A DNA stretch of 64,000 nucleotides from Neobacillus sp. Marseille-Q6967 (GCF_946151075.1 NZ_CAMGZB010000001.1:463501-527500), one strand, 5' to 3'; counted from the first letter of the stretch, positions 27,770 to 36,680 are shown. The notes: a model not told the origin generated them from the sequence alone. A program made the numbers and translations.

Positions 27770-29236
27770 ATGAAGAAGAAACTAGCTGTACTATCTATCT
27801 GTTCTGCTCTATCATTTTCATTATTGGTCGGGGTTCAACCGAACAAAACAAAGGCGGCACCCGAACTGGAACATTATGTTGTAGCCTATAAAGGGAAACT
27901 ACCAACCAATTTTTCTGAAAGAATTCAAAAATCAGGTGGAAAAGTTGAGCGAATCATAGAAGAGATCGGCATCGTAGAAGTTGCATCTTCTGACCCTGCT
28001 TTCCTTACAAATGTAAAAAAAGATTCAAACATCCAAACAGCAGGTAAAGAACTAGAAGCTTACTTAGAAAACGATCCGGATAATAAGGTTAATTTTACTC
28101 CTGGAACTCCTAATGGAGAGAAAGTTACTTTGGATGCTGATGCTGCTAGTTATTGGGATAAACAATGGGACATGCAGCGTCTTACAAACAAAGGGGTATC
28201 TTATAAATTAAATGACGGTGATGATGATACGGTTGTAGCCGTAATCGATACGGGTATTGACTTTAGCCATCCGGATTTAGCAGCAAATGCCGATGAATCT
28301 GGATCAAAAACCTTCGTGCCGGGAACAAAAGATGCATGGGATCAAAACGGCCACGGCACACATGTTGCAGGATCTATCGCGGCTAACGGAAAGGTAAAGG
28401 GAGTTGGTCCAGATTTAACTGTCCGAGCTTACCGTGTTTTTGGAGCAACGGGAGGAGCACAGCAATCATGGATTACGGATGCCATTGTAGCAGCAGCAAA
28501 CGATGGAGTTGAAGTCATTAATATGTCCATTGGCGGCTGGCGCTGGATGGCCCATAACCTAGAATCGAAAGGTGATTCCGCTTCAATGGTAGCCTATCAC
28601 CGTGCCATTCAATATGCCATTCAAAAAGGAGTTACGGTGGTCGTTTCTTCTGGTAACGACTCAAAGGACCTAAACAATTTACATGATATGCAAGCCTACT
28701 GGAAGGATAACTACGGGATAGATATTAAAGGTCCATCTCGCGTAGTACCAGCACAAATTCCTGGAGTTATTACTGTTTCTTCGTCTAACCAGTGGTCAAC
28801 AGATGGGATCGCGTTCTACTCAAATTACGGGAATGCCATTGATGTTGCTGGTCCTGGCGGCGATAATGGCCCGTTATACGACAGTCTGTACCGTCAAGAT
28901 CCAGCTGGAAACTATTTAGATAAGCGCGATTTCACTTATCGTACATTATCTACCTATCCTAGTTATCCGGTAGGTGGCGGGAATAATGCAACTACTCAGT
29001 TCAGTGATGGACAATGGCACGGCTATTCCTACTTACATGGAACTTCAATGGCAGCACCAAAAGTTGCTGGGGTAGCTGGAGTCATTAAAGCCGCTCACCC
29101 TGAATATACTCCTGCTCAAGTAGCAGCAGCCATCAGACAAAGTGCGATTGATTTTGGTAAAGTCGGAGTGGATCCACTTTATGGTGCAGGCGAAGCAAAT
29201 ATATATAACTTCTTAGTGATGGATAATTCCAAGTAG
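27770..29236 (+). CDS. Secreted subtilisin-like serine protease (S8 family)
   Basis: A 488-residue preproenzyme. Residues 1-30 form a signal peptide (MKKKLAVLSICSALSFSLLV, cleaved near TKAA). Residues about 31-120 are an inhibitor-like propeptide. The catalytic triad is visible: Asp160 in AVIDTGID, His195 in NGHGTHVAG, Ser426 in HGTSMAAPKVAG. The oxyanion Asn is in VVSSGND. The spacing between Asn and Ser is long because of an insert around residues 300-410. No cell-wall anchor or C-terminal domain is present, so it is released as an exoprotease. GGGAGG precedes the start and a strong terminator follows. Confidence 0.95.
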   Translation: MKKKLAVLSICSALSFSLLVGVQPNKTKAAPELEHYVVAYKGKLPTNFSERIQKSGGKVERIIEEIGIVEVASSDPAFLTNVKKDSNIQTAGKELEAYLENDPDNKVNFTPGTPNGEKVTLDADAASYWDKQWDMQRLTNKGVSYKLNDGDDDTVVAVIDTGIDFSHPDLAANADESGSKTFVPGTKDAWDQNGHGTHVAGSIAANGKVKGVGPDLTVRAYRVFGATGGAQQSWITDAIVAAANDGVEVINMSIGGWRWMAHNLESKGDSASMVAYHRAIQYAIQKGVTVVVSSGNDSKDLNNLHDMQAYWKDNYGIDIKGPSRVVPAQIPGVITVSSSNQWSTDGIAFYSNYGNAIDVAGPGGDNGPLYDSLYRQDPAGNYLDKRDFTYRTLSTYPSYPVGGGNNATTQFSDGQWHGYSYLHGTSMAAPKVAGVAGVIKAAHPEYTPAQVAAAIRQSAIDFGKVGVDPLYGAGEANIYNFLVMDNSK

Positions 29237-29246
29237 AAAGTAGAGG

Positions 29247-29275
29247 ACCACTGTGTTTATCACAGTGGTTTTTTT
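29247..29275 (+). terminator. Terminator after the subtilisin gene
   Basis: ACCACTGTG-TTTAT-CACAGTGGT followed by TTTTTTT. Confidence 0.92.
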
Positions 29276-29372
29276 GTAAATTTAGGATATGAATGTTTCC
29301 TATATTACTTAACATTCATATCCCCTTTGAGGTCTAATATTCTATCTTCATCAGGTTTTCTTATAGAGACTT

Positions 29373-29407
29373 ATTTACTTATGATAAGGTTCTCCGTGAC
29401 GCATCTA
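29373..29407. repeat. Diverged copy A of a 35-bp intergenic repeat
   Basis: The sequence starting ATTTACTTATG aligns with 33742-33776 at 27 of 35 positions, same orientation. In copy B the core is a perfect palindrome; here it has decayed. The two copies flank the exporter/phosphotransferase genes. The rest of 29276-29651 contains no gene I can support. Confidence 0.45.
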
Positions 29408-29651
29408 AATGAGAGAATTATATTTTTGATAAATTTTTTTGTTCAAAATAGAAATACCCCTATTTCCTTTTTGGAATTAGGGCATTGAATATATATATTC
29501 TACTAATATAATATATAATCGGACTTCCGTTCAGTTTAGTTTTTATCGTTTTTAAATAATTAGTTTGTTATCGAAAGATTGATAGTGAACAAGGTGGGAA
29601 TTTGTGTATTATATATAGCATTTTTATAAAAATATATGAACTCTCACCCAT

Positions 29652-30971
29652 TTAAGAAGCTCTTATCTTTAATTCCACTTTTTTATTTAACCCAATCGAA
29701 ACCAAAAGACCAATGAGTGAGAAAATTAATAAGGCTACATAAAGTGTACTTGTACCCACTACAATACTTACTACCACAGATGCCATCATACCACCAATGT
29801 ATCTAAATGTTGAATAGATACCGGAAGCAACTCCAGACTTCTCCTTCGATACAGATTCCATGCTTGCGGCTTGCATAGAGGCAACACCAATACCTGCTGA
29901 GAATCCACCGAAAATTAGAACTATCATTACATATAAATAGGATGTACCACTTGTAAACCCAAAGTATAACAAAACAGTAAAGGATAATAATATGAAAGAT
30001 AAGATTATAACTTTTCCTTTGCCTAATCTATTTGCCAATCTTCCACCAAGCCATGAAGACAGTGACATAGCAAGCGAAAAATAAAATAATAAAGCCCCAA
30101 TGGAATTAAGGCTAAAGTTATATGACTCTAATAAAATTGGAACAAAAAGTACTGTACTGTACATAACAAAGTTATTAATTAAAATTGATATATTGGCACT
30201 AGAGAAATGTAAGTTCTTAAACATTCCAAACTCAATTAGTGGAGATTTGGCAGCTCTCTCTTGATAAATGAATACAGCAATTGTAACCCCTAACACCAAA
30301 ACAGATAAAACATTGATATATTCGCTTTTAGAGAGCATTAGTGTAAAAAGAGTTAAAATAATGCCTAGACAAAAAGAACCAACCATGTCTAATGCATGTT
30401 TTTTTGTTTCATTTACACTTGGAACAATAAACCAACTTAGAATAATAGAAACCATCAAAAATGGAATATTAACCCAAAATATAGCTTTCCAACTAAACAA
30501 ACTAATCAAACCTGCACCAAGAAGAGGGCCAATTGCCGCCCCTAATCCCATTGAAAGACCGAAAAAACCAAATACGTTACTTAGTTTATCTTTAGGCATA
30601 ACGTGCCTTATAACAGCAGTTGCGTTGGGTGTAGCCAAAGCACCACCTAAAGCCTGCAAAGACCGAAAAATAATTAGTGAAATTAAATTAAAAGCAAAGG
30701 TGCATGCAATTGAAAAAACGAAAAATAAGATAAAACCTATCTGCATGACTTTTTTATTCCCATATATATCACCCAATTTACCTGCTATTGGTTGAGCCAC
30801 TGCCATTATAATCAGGTAAATTGTAACGACCCATGTAATATCAGCAACAGAAACCTTTAGATCTGATGATATGGTGGGTAATCCAACTGCTATCATAGTA
30901 GAATTAACAGGAACCAAAAAGGTCCCTGTTAATATAGCGCCTAAAATAAGATTATGCTTAGTTTTGTTCAT
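29652..30971 (-). CDS. MFS drug exporter, DHA2 (EmrB/QacA) family
   Basis: A 439-residue transporter with about 12-14 helices. The DHA2 marks are the start GAILTGTFLVPVNSTMIAVG (helix 1, motif D1), motif A GKLGDIYGNKKVM and motif C LGAAIGPLLGAGLIS. ATG at 30971 gives the usual N-terminus; it lies inside the end of the upstream gene (stop at 30958), so translation is coupled. The operon order is ATP-binding domain, PEP-utilising domain, exporter. Together they probably inactivate and expel the same drug-like compound; the compound is unknown. Confidence 0.88.
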   Translation of the reverse strand: MNKTKHNLILGAILTGTFLVPVNSTMIAVGLPTISSDLKVSVADITWVVTIYLIIMAVAQPIAGKLGDIYGNKKVMQIGFILFFVFSIACTFAFNLISLIIFRSLQALGGALATPNATAVIRHVMPKDKLSNVFGFFGLSMGLGAAIGPLLGAGLISLFSWKAIFWVNIPFLMVSIILSWFIVPSVNETKKHALDMVGSFCLGIILTLFTLMLSKSEYINVLSVLVLGVTIAVFIYQERAAKSPLIEFGMFKNLHFSSANISILINNFVMYSTVLFVPILLESYNFSLNSIGALLFYFSLAMSLSSWLGGRLANRLGKGKVIILSFILLSFTVLLYFGFTSGTSYLYVMIVLIFGGFSAGIGVASMQAASMESVSKEKSGVASGIYSTFRYIGGMMASVVVSIVVGTSTLYVALLIFSLIGLLVSIGLNKKVELKIRAS

Positions 30972-32604
30972 GGATGATAACTTCTCCCTTTGTACCATCC
31001 ACCGTTATCACATCGCCATCTTTAAGTGTAGATGTTGCTATCTTTGTTCCAATAACACAAGGAACATTGTACTCCCTTGCAACAGTAGCAGCATGGGACA
31101 AAATTCCACCTACGTCTGTAACAAGTGCCCCCGCTAAATTAAACAATACAGTCCAAGGTGGTGTTGTTGTTTTACAAACAAGAATGTCACCCTTTTTAAT
31201 CTTACCAAATTCACTCTGGTTACTAACTATCTTGACTGTTCCTGTGTAAATACCTTGACAACCTGAATAACCTGTAAAAGTTTTCAATTCTTCATTTAGC
31301 TTAGACGTTTTTGTACCAAATACCCGCTCTACTATTGGATCAACTGGACCTTCAGGTGGGTTACCGAAAAATGGAGCAGGCGTAATGGCTTCATTTTTCT
31401 TGTGTTCTTCTCTTCTTTTCTTAATTAAGTCATAAGACGGCTTAGGACTTCTTAGAAGTTCAACTAATTCATCTAAATACAGGAATACAACATCATCTTT
31501 ATTTTCAATTACAGAGTGGTTAACTAATGTTTGCCCAACATTTAATAGAAATGGACGAGCTTTTGCGGGCAGCATTGCATCAATATAGAAATGATGATCC
31601 TCGTCTAATCCCCACATTTTTAACGCCATACTGTGAAGAGCTTTAAATGTTTCTTTGAGTTCTCCCTCCGGCATTTTAGAAAGTGCTTCCTCCACTTTCT
31701 TTTCTCTTTTTGAGATAACTTCCTGAAGTTCAGCTTCAAAATCAAAGTCCTTCTCAAGATAGTTTTTAATAACTTTTAAAGCATGACAAGGGTTTTCTAC
31801 CCAAGTTTCGTCTGCAAATTCATGGCTGTTTGCTGTACGATAACCATATTCCTCAAGGAAAAATTGAACAGAAGATAGAAAGTGATGACCTTCTTCGGAG
31901 ATTTGTAGTGCTTCTTGTAATTGTTCACTATCTGTATCATTAAATATTTTTGATAATATCTCTGAATCTTTTACATTCAAAGAAAGCTTCCATAGTTCTC
32001 TGTCCGTTTCCAGTGACTTATTCATTGTGCCTAATAACAAGTCATAAACTTCTGTTGTATTTTTTGTATTCAATAAGGCACCATAAACCTCTTCAAGAGC
32101 TACGCCCATTGACAATCTTGGCATGACCACCTCGAAATGAATAGACCAAATTTCTTTGAACATTTCGTACAGCTCTATTACCTTCTCTTCTCCATCTTTT
32201 AATGTTAGGTTTTGGTCTTTATACTTGTTTAAGCGATTATAAAAAGGAAAAATTGTATTTTTGACATATTCATCAAGAATCTCAGTCAATCTTGGAAATA
32301 TTGGTTTCATTGCCTCTTGGTGCTCTTTTAAGCGAACTTCCAAATTATCATGCATTCGAACTGTTTGATAGTAATATCCGTTTGAAATCTTCACATGAAA
32401 TTGTTTAACAGGCAATTTGAGCTTTTCAAAAGCTTTTAACGTTCCTTCTGATACTGCAGGAGCTATATAAGAAGAAAATAACGGGGTTAATGGTTTTTGA
32501 AAGTGAGCCCCATCCAGTTCCCAAAATACATTCTTCTCTTCATCAGCTAAAAATAAATTCTTTTTAAAATCCTTAAATTCTAAGTTTCTTATTATTGTAC
32601 TCAT
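30958..32604 (-). CDS. PEP-utilising enzyme, phosphohistidine and C-terminal part of a rifampin-phosphotransferase-like protein
   Basis: A 548-residue protein. Most is the large helical antibiotic-binding-type region of rifampin phosphotransferases. The C-terminus is the swivelling phosphohistidine domain: GDILVCKTTTPPWTVLFNLA, then GGILSHAATVAREYNVPCVI, with the phospho-accepting His in SHAA, then DGDVITVDGTKGEV. It overlaps the gene for the ATP-binding half by 4 bases (ATGA), so the two are translationally coupled and equal the single 860-residue RPH of other bacteria cut in two. RPHs transfer the beta-phosphate of ATP to rifamycins; other substrates are possible. Confidence 0.85.
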   Translation of the reverse strand: MSTIIRNLEFKDFKKNLFLADEEKNVFWELDGAHFQKPLTPLFSSYIAPAVSEGTLKAFEKLKLPVKQFHVKISNGYYYQTVRMHDNLEVRLKEHQEAMKPIFPRLTEILDEYVKNTIFPFYNRLNKYKDQNLTLKDGEEKVIELYEMFKEIWSIHFEVVMPRLSMGVALEEVYGALLNTKNTTEVYDLLLGTMNKSLETDRELWKLSLNVKDSEILSKIFNDTDSEQLQEALQISEEGHHFLSSVQFFLEEYGYRTANSHEFADETWVENPCHALKVIKNYLEKDFDFEAELQEVISKREKKVEEALSKMPEGELKETFKALHSMALKMWGLDEDHHFYIDAMLPAKARPFLLNVGQTLVNHSVIENKDDVVFLYLDELVELLRSPKPSYDLIKKRREEHKKNEAITPAPFFGNPPEGPVDPIVERVFGTKTSKLNEELKTFTGYSGCQGIYTGTVKIVSNQSEFGKIKKGDILVCKTTTPPWTVLFNLAGALVTDVGGILSHAATVAREYNVPCVIGTKIATSTLKDGDVITVDGTKGEVIIHEQN

Positions 32605-33509
32605 GATGCTTTTTCCCCTTTTAATGTCGTGATTGGCCTTGATTGCAGGATAAAAATTTGATTGTTACTTATAGCAAACTCAATATCTACCGGATATTGG
32701 TAATAATCTTCAATTTCCTTTGTAACATCAGTTAACTTATGGATCAAATCCTCTTCTATACAAAATACTTCCTGTTTTTCAATAGAGACATCAACTGTTT
32801 CGTTCCCACTCTCGGCAGGAATAATTTGAATTTCCTTTAGTCCTAGTTCCTTAATAATATGATTGCTTTGTTTATTAATAATGAACATATCTGGTGTTAC
32901 GCTGCCATCGACAATGGCCTCACCTAAACCATAACTAGCATTTATAAGAATTTCGTTTTGGTTATGTGTCACTGGGTTTGTACTGAAAATAACACCTGAA
33001 ACATCTGCGTTAACCATTCCTTGTACTAAGACCCCCATTTGAACACTAGAAAGTGAAATGCTGTTATTTTGGGCATAATCCTGTACATAGGATGAAAAAT
33101 AGGACGCCCAGCATCGCTTAATGCTATGTAAAAGTTCCTCTAAAGTTTTTACGTTCAAAATTGTCTCATATTGTCCTGCAAATGAAGCACCTTCAAGGTC
33201 CTCTAGTGCAGACGATGAACGTACAGCAACTGCATAATTTGAACTATTCTTCAATGTTTCAAAATGCTCTGCAATTATAAATTCCATTCTACCAGGGAAT
33301 TTTGCATTGAAGATTTCATCTTGAATTTTTTCATTGTTTGTTGTTTTAATATTGTTGTATGATAGAAACTCCTTAAATACTTCTGAAGTTACAACGAATC
33401 CGTCTGGAATATTATTTAAAATATTTTTAATTTTTGACAGATTCATTGCCTTAGAACCTATTAAGGTATGATCATAATTAATTGCATTTGATAAAGAAAC
33501 TAATGACAA
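32601..33509 (-). CDS. PEP/pyruvate-binding (ATP-grasp) domain protein, N-terminal half of a split RPH-like enzyme
   Basis: A 302-residue ATP-grasp domain like the N-terminal part of PEP synthase and rifampin phosphotransferase. Visible motifs are SKAMNLSKIKN, YAVAVRSSSALEDLEGASFA with AGQYETILNV, VQGMVNADVSGVIFSTNP, ASYGLGEAIVDGSVTPD and IEFAISNNQIFILQSRPITT. The protein ends just where the domain ends. The start is TTG with AGGAGGG 8 bases upstream. An array of four TTTAC repeats with 11-bp period lies 42-81 bases before the start (33551-33590). Confidence 0.85.
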   Translation of the reverse strand: MSLVSLSNAINYDHTLIGSKAMNLSKIKNILNNIPDGFVVTSEVFKEFLSYNNIKTTNNEKIQDEIFNAKFPGRMEFIIAEHFETLKNSSNYAVAVRSSSALEDLEGASFAGQYETILNVKTLEELLHSIKRCWASYFSSYVQDYAQNNSISLSSVQMGVLVQGMVNADVSGVIFSTNPVTHNQNEILINASYGLGEAIVDGSVTPDMFIINKQSNHIIKELGLKEIQIIPAESGNETVDVSIEKQEVFCIEEDLIHKLTDVTKEIEDYYQYPVDIEFAISNNQIFILQSRPITTLKGEKAS

Positions 33510-33550
33510 TTTCCAATCCCTCCTAATTCCATAATTATTTTGTGTGCTTT

Positions 33551-33594
33551 GTAAACGGTATGTAAATATAACGTAAATAACATGTAAATAGTAC
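33551..33594 (-). promoter_or_regulatory. Four direct repeats with exact 11-bp period, OmpR/PhoP-type binding array
   Basis: GTAAA occurs at 33551, 33562, 33573 and 33584, so on the coding strand TTTAC repeats every 11 bp (three of the four as TATTTAC). One-turn spacing of direct hexamers is the signature of OmpR-family response-regulator sites, for example Pho boxes (TTAACA-type). It lies immediately upstream of the split RPH operon. Confidence 0.6.
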
Positions 33595-33666
33595 CATTTA
33601 TTTAGACATATAGGAACCCCTTTTCTATATCAATACATTACCTTAGAACTATGTACAATAGTAAAA

Positions 33667-33690
33667 AGCACTCCACATGTGAAGAGTGCT
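33667..33690 (-). terminator. Terminator downstream of the SDR operon
   Basis: AGCACTC/GAGTGCT stem; on the minus strand followed by TTTTTACTATT. It stops leftward transcription from the dehydrogenase genes before the RPH promoter. Confidence 0.7.
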
Positions 33691-33741
33691 GAAACAAATT
33701 ATCTAATAACCTTGCCAATAATTTAACTCATCAAAAACCTC

Positions 33742-33776
33742 ATTTACTTATGGTACGGTTTACCGTACCATATCTA
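33742..33776. repeat. Copy B of the 35-bp intergenic repeat with a perfect 24-bp palindrome
   Basis: TATGGTACGG-TTTA-CCGTACCATA (33749-33772) has perfect 10-bp arms but no T run, so it is not a standard terminator. It aligns with 29373-29407. Stretch 33777-33967 shows no gene. Confidence 0.5.
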
Positions 33777-33967
33777 GGTTAGCTTAATAAGCAATTAGAT
33801 GTAGCCTATTTTACATCTCTATAAAGGTTGATTTCTATACTTTCGCGTATTTTCCTAAGATCTATGACAAATTTCAAGACATGTTCGCTTTTATTATGTT
33901 GATTGATAGACTCTTCATCTTCCCATTCCTCAAGCGAAGTAAGATGGAGGGATCATTGATATCTACA

Positions 33968-34741
33968 TTACTGGTTGATTTGACCGCCATCAACCGTATA
34001 GATGGATTGAGACACATATGAAGCGTCATCTGATAGCAAGAAGACTGCCACATTTGCCACTTCTTCTGCTTCTCCGTATCTTCCCAATGGTACTGCAGTA
34101 CCAAATGCTTTTCTTGCTCCTTCTGCATCCTTAGGTACTGTATTTTTTTCAATTTGACGCATCATCCGAGTATTGATTACGCCAGGTGCTACTGCGTTTA
34201 CTCTAACACCAAATGGAGCTACTTCTAATGCAACCACTTTGGTCATTCCAATAACTGCATGTTTGGAACTGTTGTAGCCAACAAACCCAGGTGAACCGAT
34301 TAAACCTGCACCTGAAGCGGTATTAACAATACTGCCAGAGCCTTGCTTTTTCATTACAGGAACGATGTATTTTAGCCCAAGGAATGCACCCTTAACATTG
34401 ACATTAAAGACTAAATCAAAGGTCTCTGTTGGATAATCTTCAACATTTGCCGTAGTTCCTTCTACACCTGCATTGTTGAAGAAACCATCGATTCTGCCAA
34501 ACTTTTCAACAGTTGCATCTACGTAACCTTTGACCTCTTCTTCTTTTGCGACATTTGCTTGCAGAGCAATTGCTCTTGAATCATCAAGACCTAATTCTAA
34601 AATTACTTGTTTGACTGCCTCTAAATTTAAATCTATTAAAGCAAGATTTGCTCCTTGCTCGGATAACTTTTTCGCAGTTGCTTTACCAATTCCACCTGCT
34701 GCACCTGTAATAACTATTACTTTTCCACCAAATTTGCCCAT
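33968..34741 (-). CDS. Short-chain dehydrogenase/reductase (SDR)
   Basis: A 257-residue classical SDR. The NAD(P) motif is GAAGGIGKA near residue 15; NNAG is in FFNNAGVEG; the catalytic residues are Ser in VNTASGAG and Tyr/Lys in YNSSKHAV; the C-terminus is YTVDGGQ. AGGAGG lies 7 bases before the start. It follows another SDR gene by 78 bases in one operon, divergent from a TetR gene with a clear operator. The substrate cannot be predicted. Confidence 0.93.
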   Translation of the reverse strand: MGKFGGKVIVITGAAGGIGKATAKKLSEQGANLALIDLNLEAVKQVILELGLDDSRAIALQANVAKEEEVKGYVDATVEKFGRIDGFFNNAGVEGTTANVEDYPTETFDLVFNVNVKGAFLGLKYIVPVMKKQGSGSIVNTASGAGLIGSPGFVGYNSSKHAVIGMTKVVALEVAPFGVRVNAVAPGVINTRMMRQIEKNTVPKDAEGARKAFGTAVPLGRYGEAEEVANVAVFLLSDDASYVSQSIYTVDGGQINQ

Positions 34742-34819
34742 ATTTAAAACCTCCTAAAAAAATATGAAAACATCAGTGATATTTACATCAATTTATAAGA
34801 CTACAGCCAAATGATACAA

Positions 34820-35557
34820 TTATTGAGCAGTATAGCCGCCATCGACAGTTAAACTATTTCCAGTCATGAATGAGGAATCGTCACTTGCCATGAATAGTAC
34901 CGCTTTTGCCATTTCTTCTGCTTGGCCAAGACGTTTCATCGGAGTCATCGCAGCTAATGCTTGTTTACTTTCTTCCGGAATAATTGGTGTATCAATGAAA
35001 CCTGGGCATAATGAATTAATACGAATATTTTGTTCTGCATACTCAAGTGCAAGTGAACGTGTTAAGTTAATTACGCCGCCTTTTGCTGCGTTATAGGCTG
35101 CTGAACCTGGTGATCCAACCCAACCGTACATAGATGCCGTATTTACGATCGTACCGCCGCCCGTTTTTAACATTTCACGGATTGCTTCGCGTGCTACTAG
35201 GAATACACCATCTAAATCAACATTTACTGTGTTCCGCCACTCAGAGTACTCTAAATCATGTGAAGAATGAACACGCCCGATACCTGCATTGTTGAACACA
35301 ACATCCACTTTACCGAAGGTTTCAACTGCTTGTTTAAAGAGACCGGCTACCTCTTCTTCACTAGTAATATTGGCTTTTACAAATAAAGCTTCAGCATTAA
35401 GCGCTTTCAATTCCTCTTCAAAGGCTTTCCCTTTTTCTTCATTTAAATCAACAAGAACCACTTTTGCCCCTTCTGATACGAATAAACGTGCTGTTGCCGC
35501 ACCTATACCAGATGCTCCCCCTGTGATCACGGCTACTTTATCTTGTAATTTTCCCAT
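34820..35557 (-). CDS. Short-chain dehydrogenase/reductase (SDR)
   Basis: A 245-residue classical SDR with GGASGIGAA near residue 13, NNAGIG, Ser in VNTASMYGW, Tyr/Lys in YNAAKGGV and the end LTVDGGYTAQ. Glucose-dehydrogenase- and FabG-like enzymes share this layout. GGAGG lies 7 bases before the start. It is first in a two-gene operon regulated, by position, by the divergent TetR protein and its 25-bp operator at 35699. Confidence 0.93.
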   Translation of the reverse strand: MGKLQDKVAVITGGASGIGAATARLFVSEGAKVVLVDLNEEKGKAFEEELKALNAEALFVKANITSEEEVAGLFKQAVETFGKVDVVFNNAGIGRVHSSHDLEYSEWRNTVNVDLDGVFLVAREAIREMLKTGGGTIVNTASMYGWVGSPGSAAYNAAKGGVINLTRSLALEYAEQNIRINSLCPGFIDTPIIPEESKQALAAMTPMKRLGQAEEMAKAVLFMASDDSSFMTGNSLTVDGGYTAQ

Positions 35558-35698
35558 ATTAGATTCCTCCAGTATAATAATGGTAATAGCACAATCACAT
35601 TTTAACTAGAATTTATACACTAAGATAAAATTTGTGCTATTTTGTTCACAATTTAATTTTACTTTTTTGTCCACTTTTAACAATCATTAAGATATCGA

Positions 35699-35723
35699 TA
35701 AGTGTCTAATTGGTAGACACTTA
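35699..35723. promoter_or_regulatory. TetR-type operator, 25-bp palindrome
   Basis: TAAGTGTCTA-ATTGG-TAGACACTTA: two perfect 10-bp arms, 34 bases before the TetR start and 141 bases before the SDR operon. The best candidate site for that repressor. A related half site (TTTGTCTAT) follows at 35731. Confidence 0.75.
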
Positions 35724-35757
35724 GGGGAAATTTGTCTATTTCCGGGGAGGTTTTTTC

Positions 35758-36360
35758 ATGAATGATGAACAAATTGAGTCATCTAAACGACAAAATCGGA
35801 CAAAAGAACATTTAAGGCTAGCACTAATCGAGCTCATAAAAGAGAAGGGTTACCATTCTGTTTCTGTAAAAGACATTGTAAATTATGCCGCTTATAATCG
35901 GAGTACCTTTTATGTCCATTACCAAGATAAAATTGAATTGGCTGAAGATTTACTTAATTCAATGCTTCAAGGATTAGAAGATTCCGTTGGAAAACCATAT
36001 GTACCTGGACAAAAAGTATATACAGCAAATCTACATGCACCATCCTTTAATATCGTTTCCTACATATATAAGCATCGGAATTTTTTTGAGCTCATTAAAT
36101 ACGATGACACTTTACCAGGATTACACACAAGATTCCCTCAATCCATCTTAAGAATCTATAAGGAACAATTTATATTCAAAACGATAAACAATATCCCAGT
36201 TAACATGGATTATTTTAAACGTTATACAGCCTATGGCTTTTACGGTCTCATTCTGAATTGGATCACAATGGGTTTCAAAGAATCTCGGGAGGAATTTATC
36301 CAGGAAGTAATTGATTTAACAAAAACACATATTCACTCGTTTGAATATATAGGAAAATAA
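35758..36360 (+). CDS. TetR/AcrR-family regulator of the SDR operon
   Basis: A 200-residue repressor. Residues 13-60 hold the helix-turn-helix (RTKEHLRLALIELIKEKGYH, then NYAAYNRSTFYVHYQDKIEL). The C-terminal ligand domain is of the TetR_C_8-like, YsiA/DhaS group (ILNWITMGFKESREEFIQEV). GGGAGG lies before the start. It is divergent from two SDR genes, the usual place of a local repressor. Confidence 0.88.
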   Translation: MNDEQIESSKRQNRTKEHLRLALIELIKEKGYHSVSVKDIVNYAAYNRSTFYVHYQDKIELAEDLLNSMLQGLEDSVGKPYVPGQKVYTANLHAPSFNIVSYIYKHRNFFELIKYDDTLPGLHTRFPQSILRIYKEQFIFKTINNIPVNMDYFKRYTAYGFYGLILNWITMGFKESREEFIQEVIDLTKTHIHSFEYIGK

Positions 36361-36385
36361 TGTTCGGTTAATAATGGCTATTGTA

Positions 36386-36530
36386 TTAATCTAAGGTCAT
36401 ACCTACTAATTTATCATTATCAAAGTCAATTTCTAGTTCGTTATTTGCTCGCTACAAAAATACTTCAAATTGTGGTTGAAATTCAACTTTCTTCACATAT
36501 TGGCTAAACTATCAAGGATTTGTAATAATG
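36386..36530 (-). pseudogene. Remnant of an unrecognised protein's C-terminus
   Basis: Read leftward, the sequence gives VKKVEFQPQFEVFL, an in-frame stop, then RANNELEIDFDNDKLVGMTL and a stop at 36386-36388. The smooth composition suggests former coding sequence with at least one nonsense mutation. I do not recognise the family. Confidence 0.3.
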
Positions 36531-36573
36531 GAATTGTTCCACCCCCTCTTCGTCTCATTTCCATCTCCCAATC

Positions 36574-36601
36574 TTGTTATTCTGTTAAATTGTGTTATAA
36601 T
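36574..36601 (+). promoter_or_regulatory. Promoter of the NCS2 permease gene
   Basis: TTGTTA, 16 bases, TATAAT. It predicts a leader of about 73 bases rich in G and A (GGTGGGAGAGGGAG around 36648-36661). No purine riboswitch core was found. Confidence 0.55.
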
Positions 36602-36680
36602 ATTGTCCGGCATAAGTGGAACGAAATAGGTTTTGCTTGATGCGGGTGGGAGAGGGAGCTACGCGAAAGTGTGATAAAAA

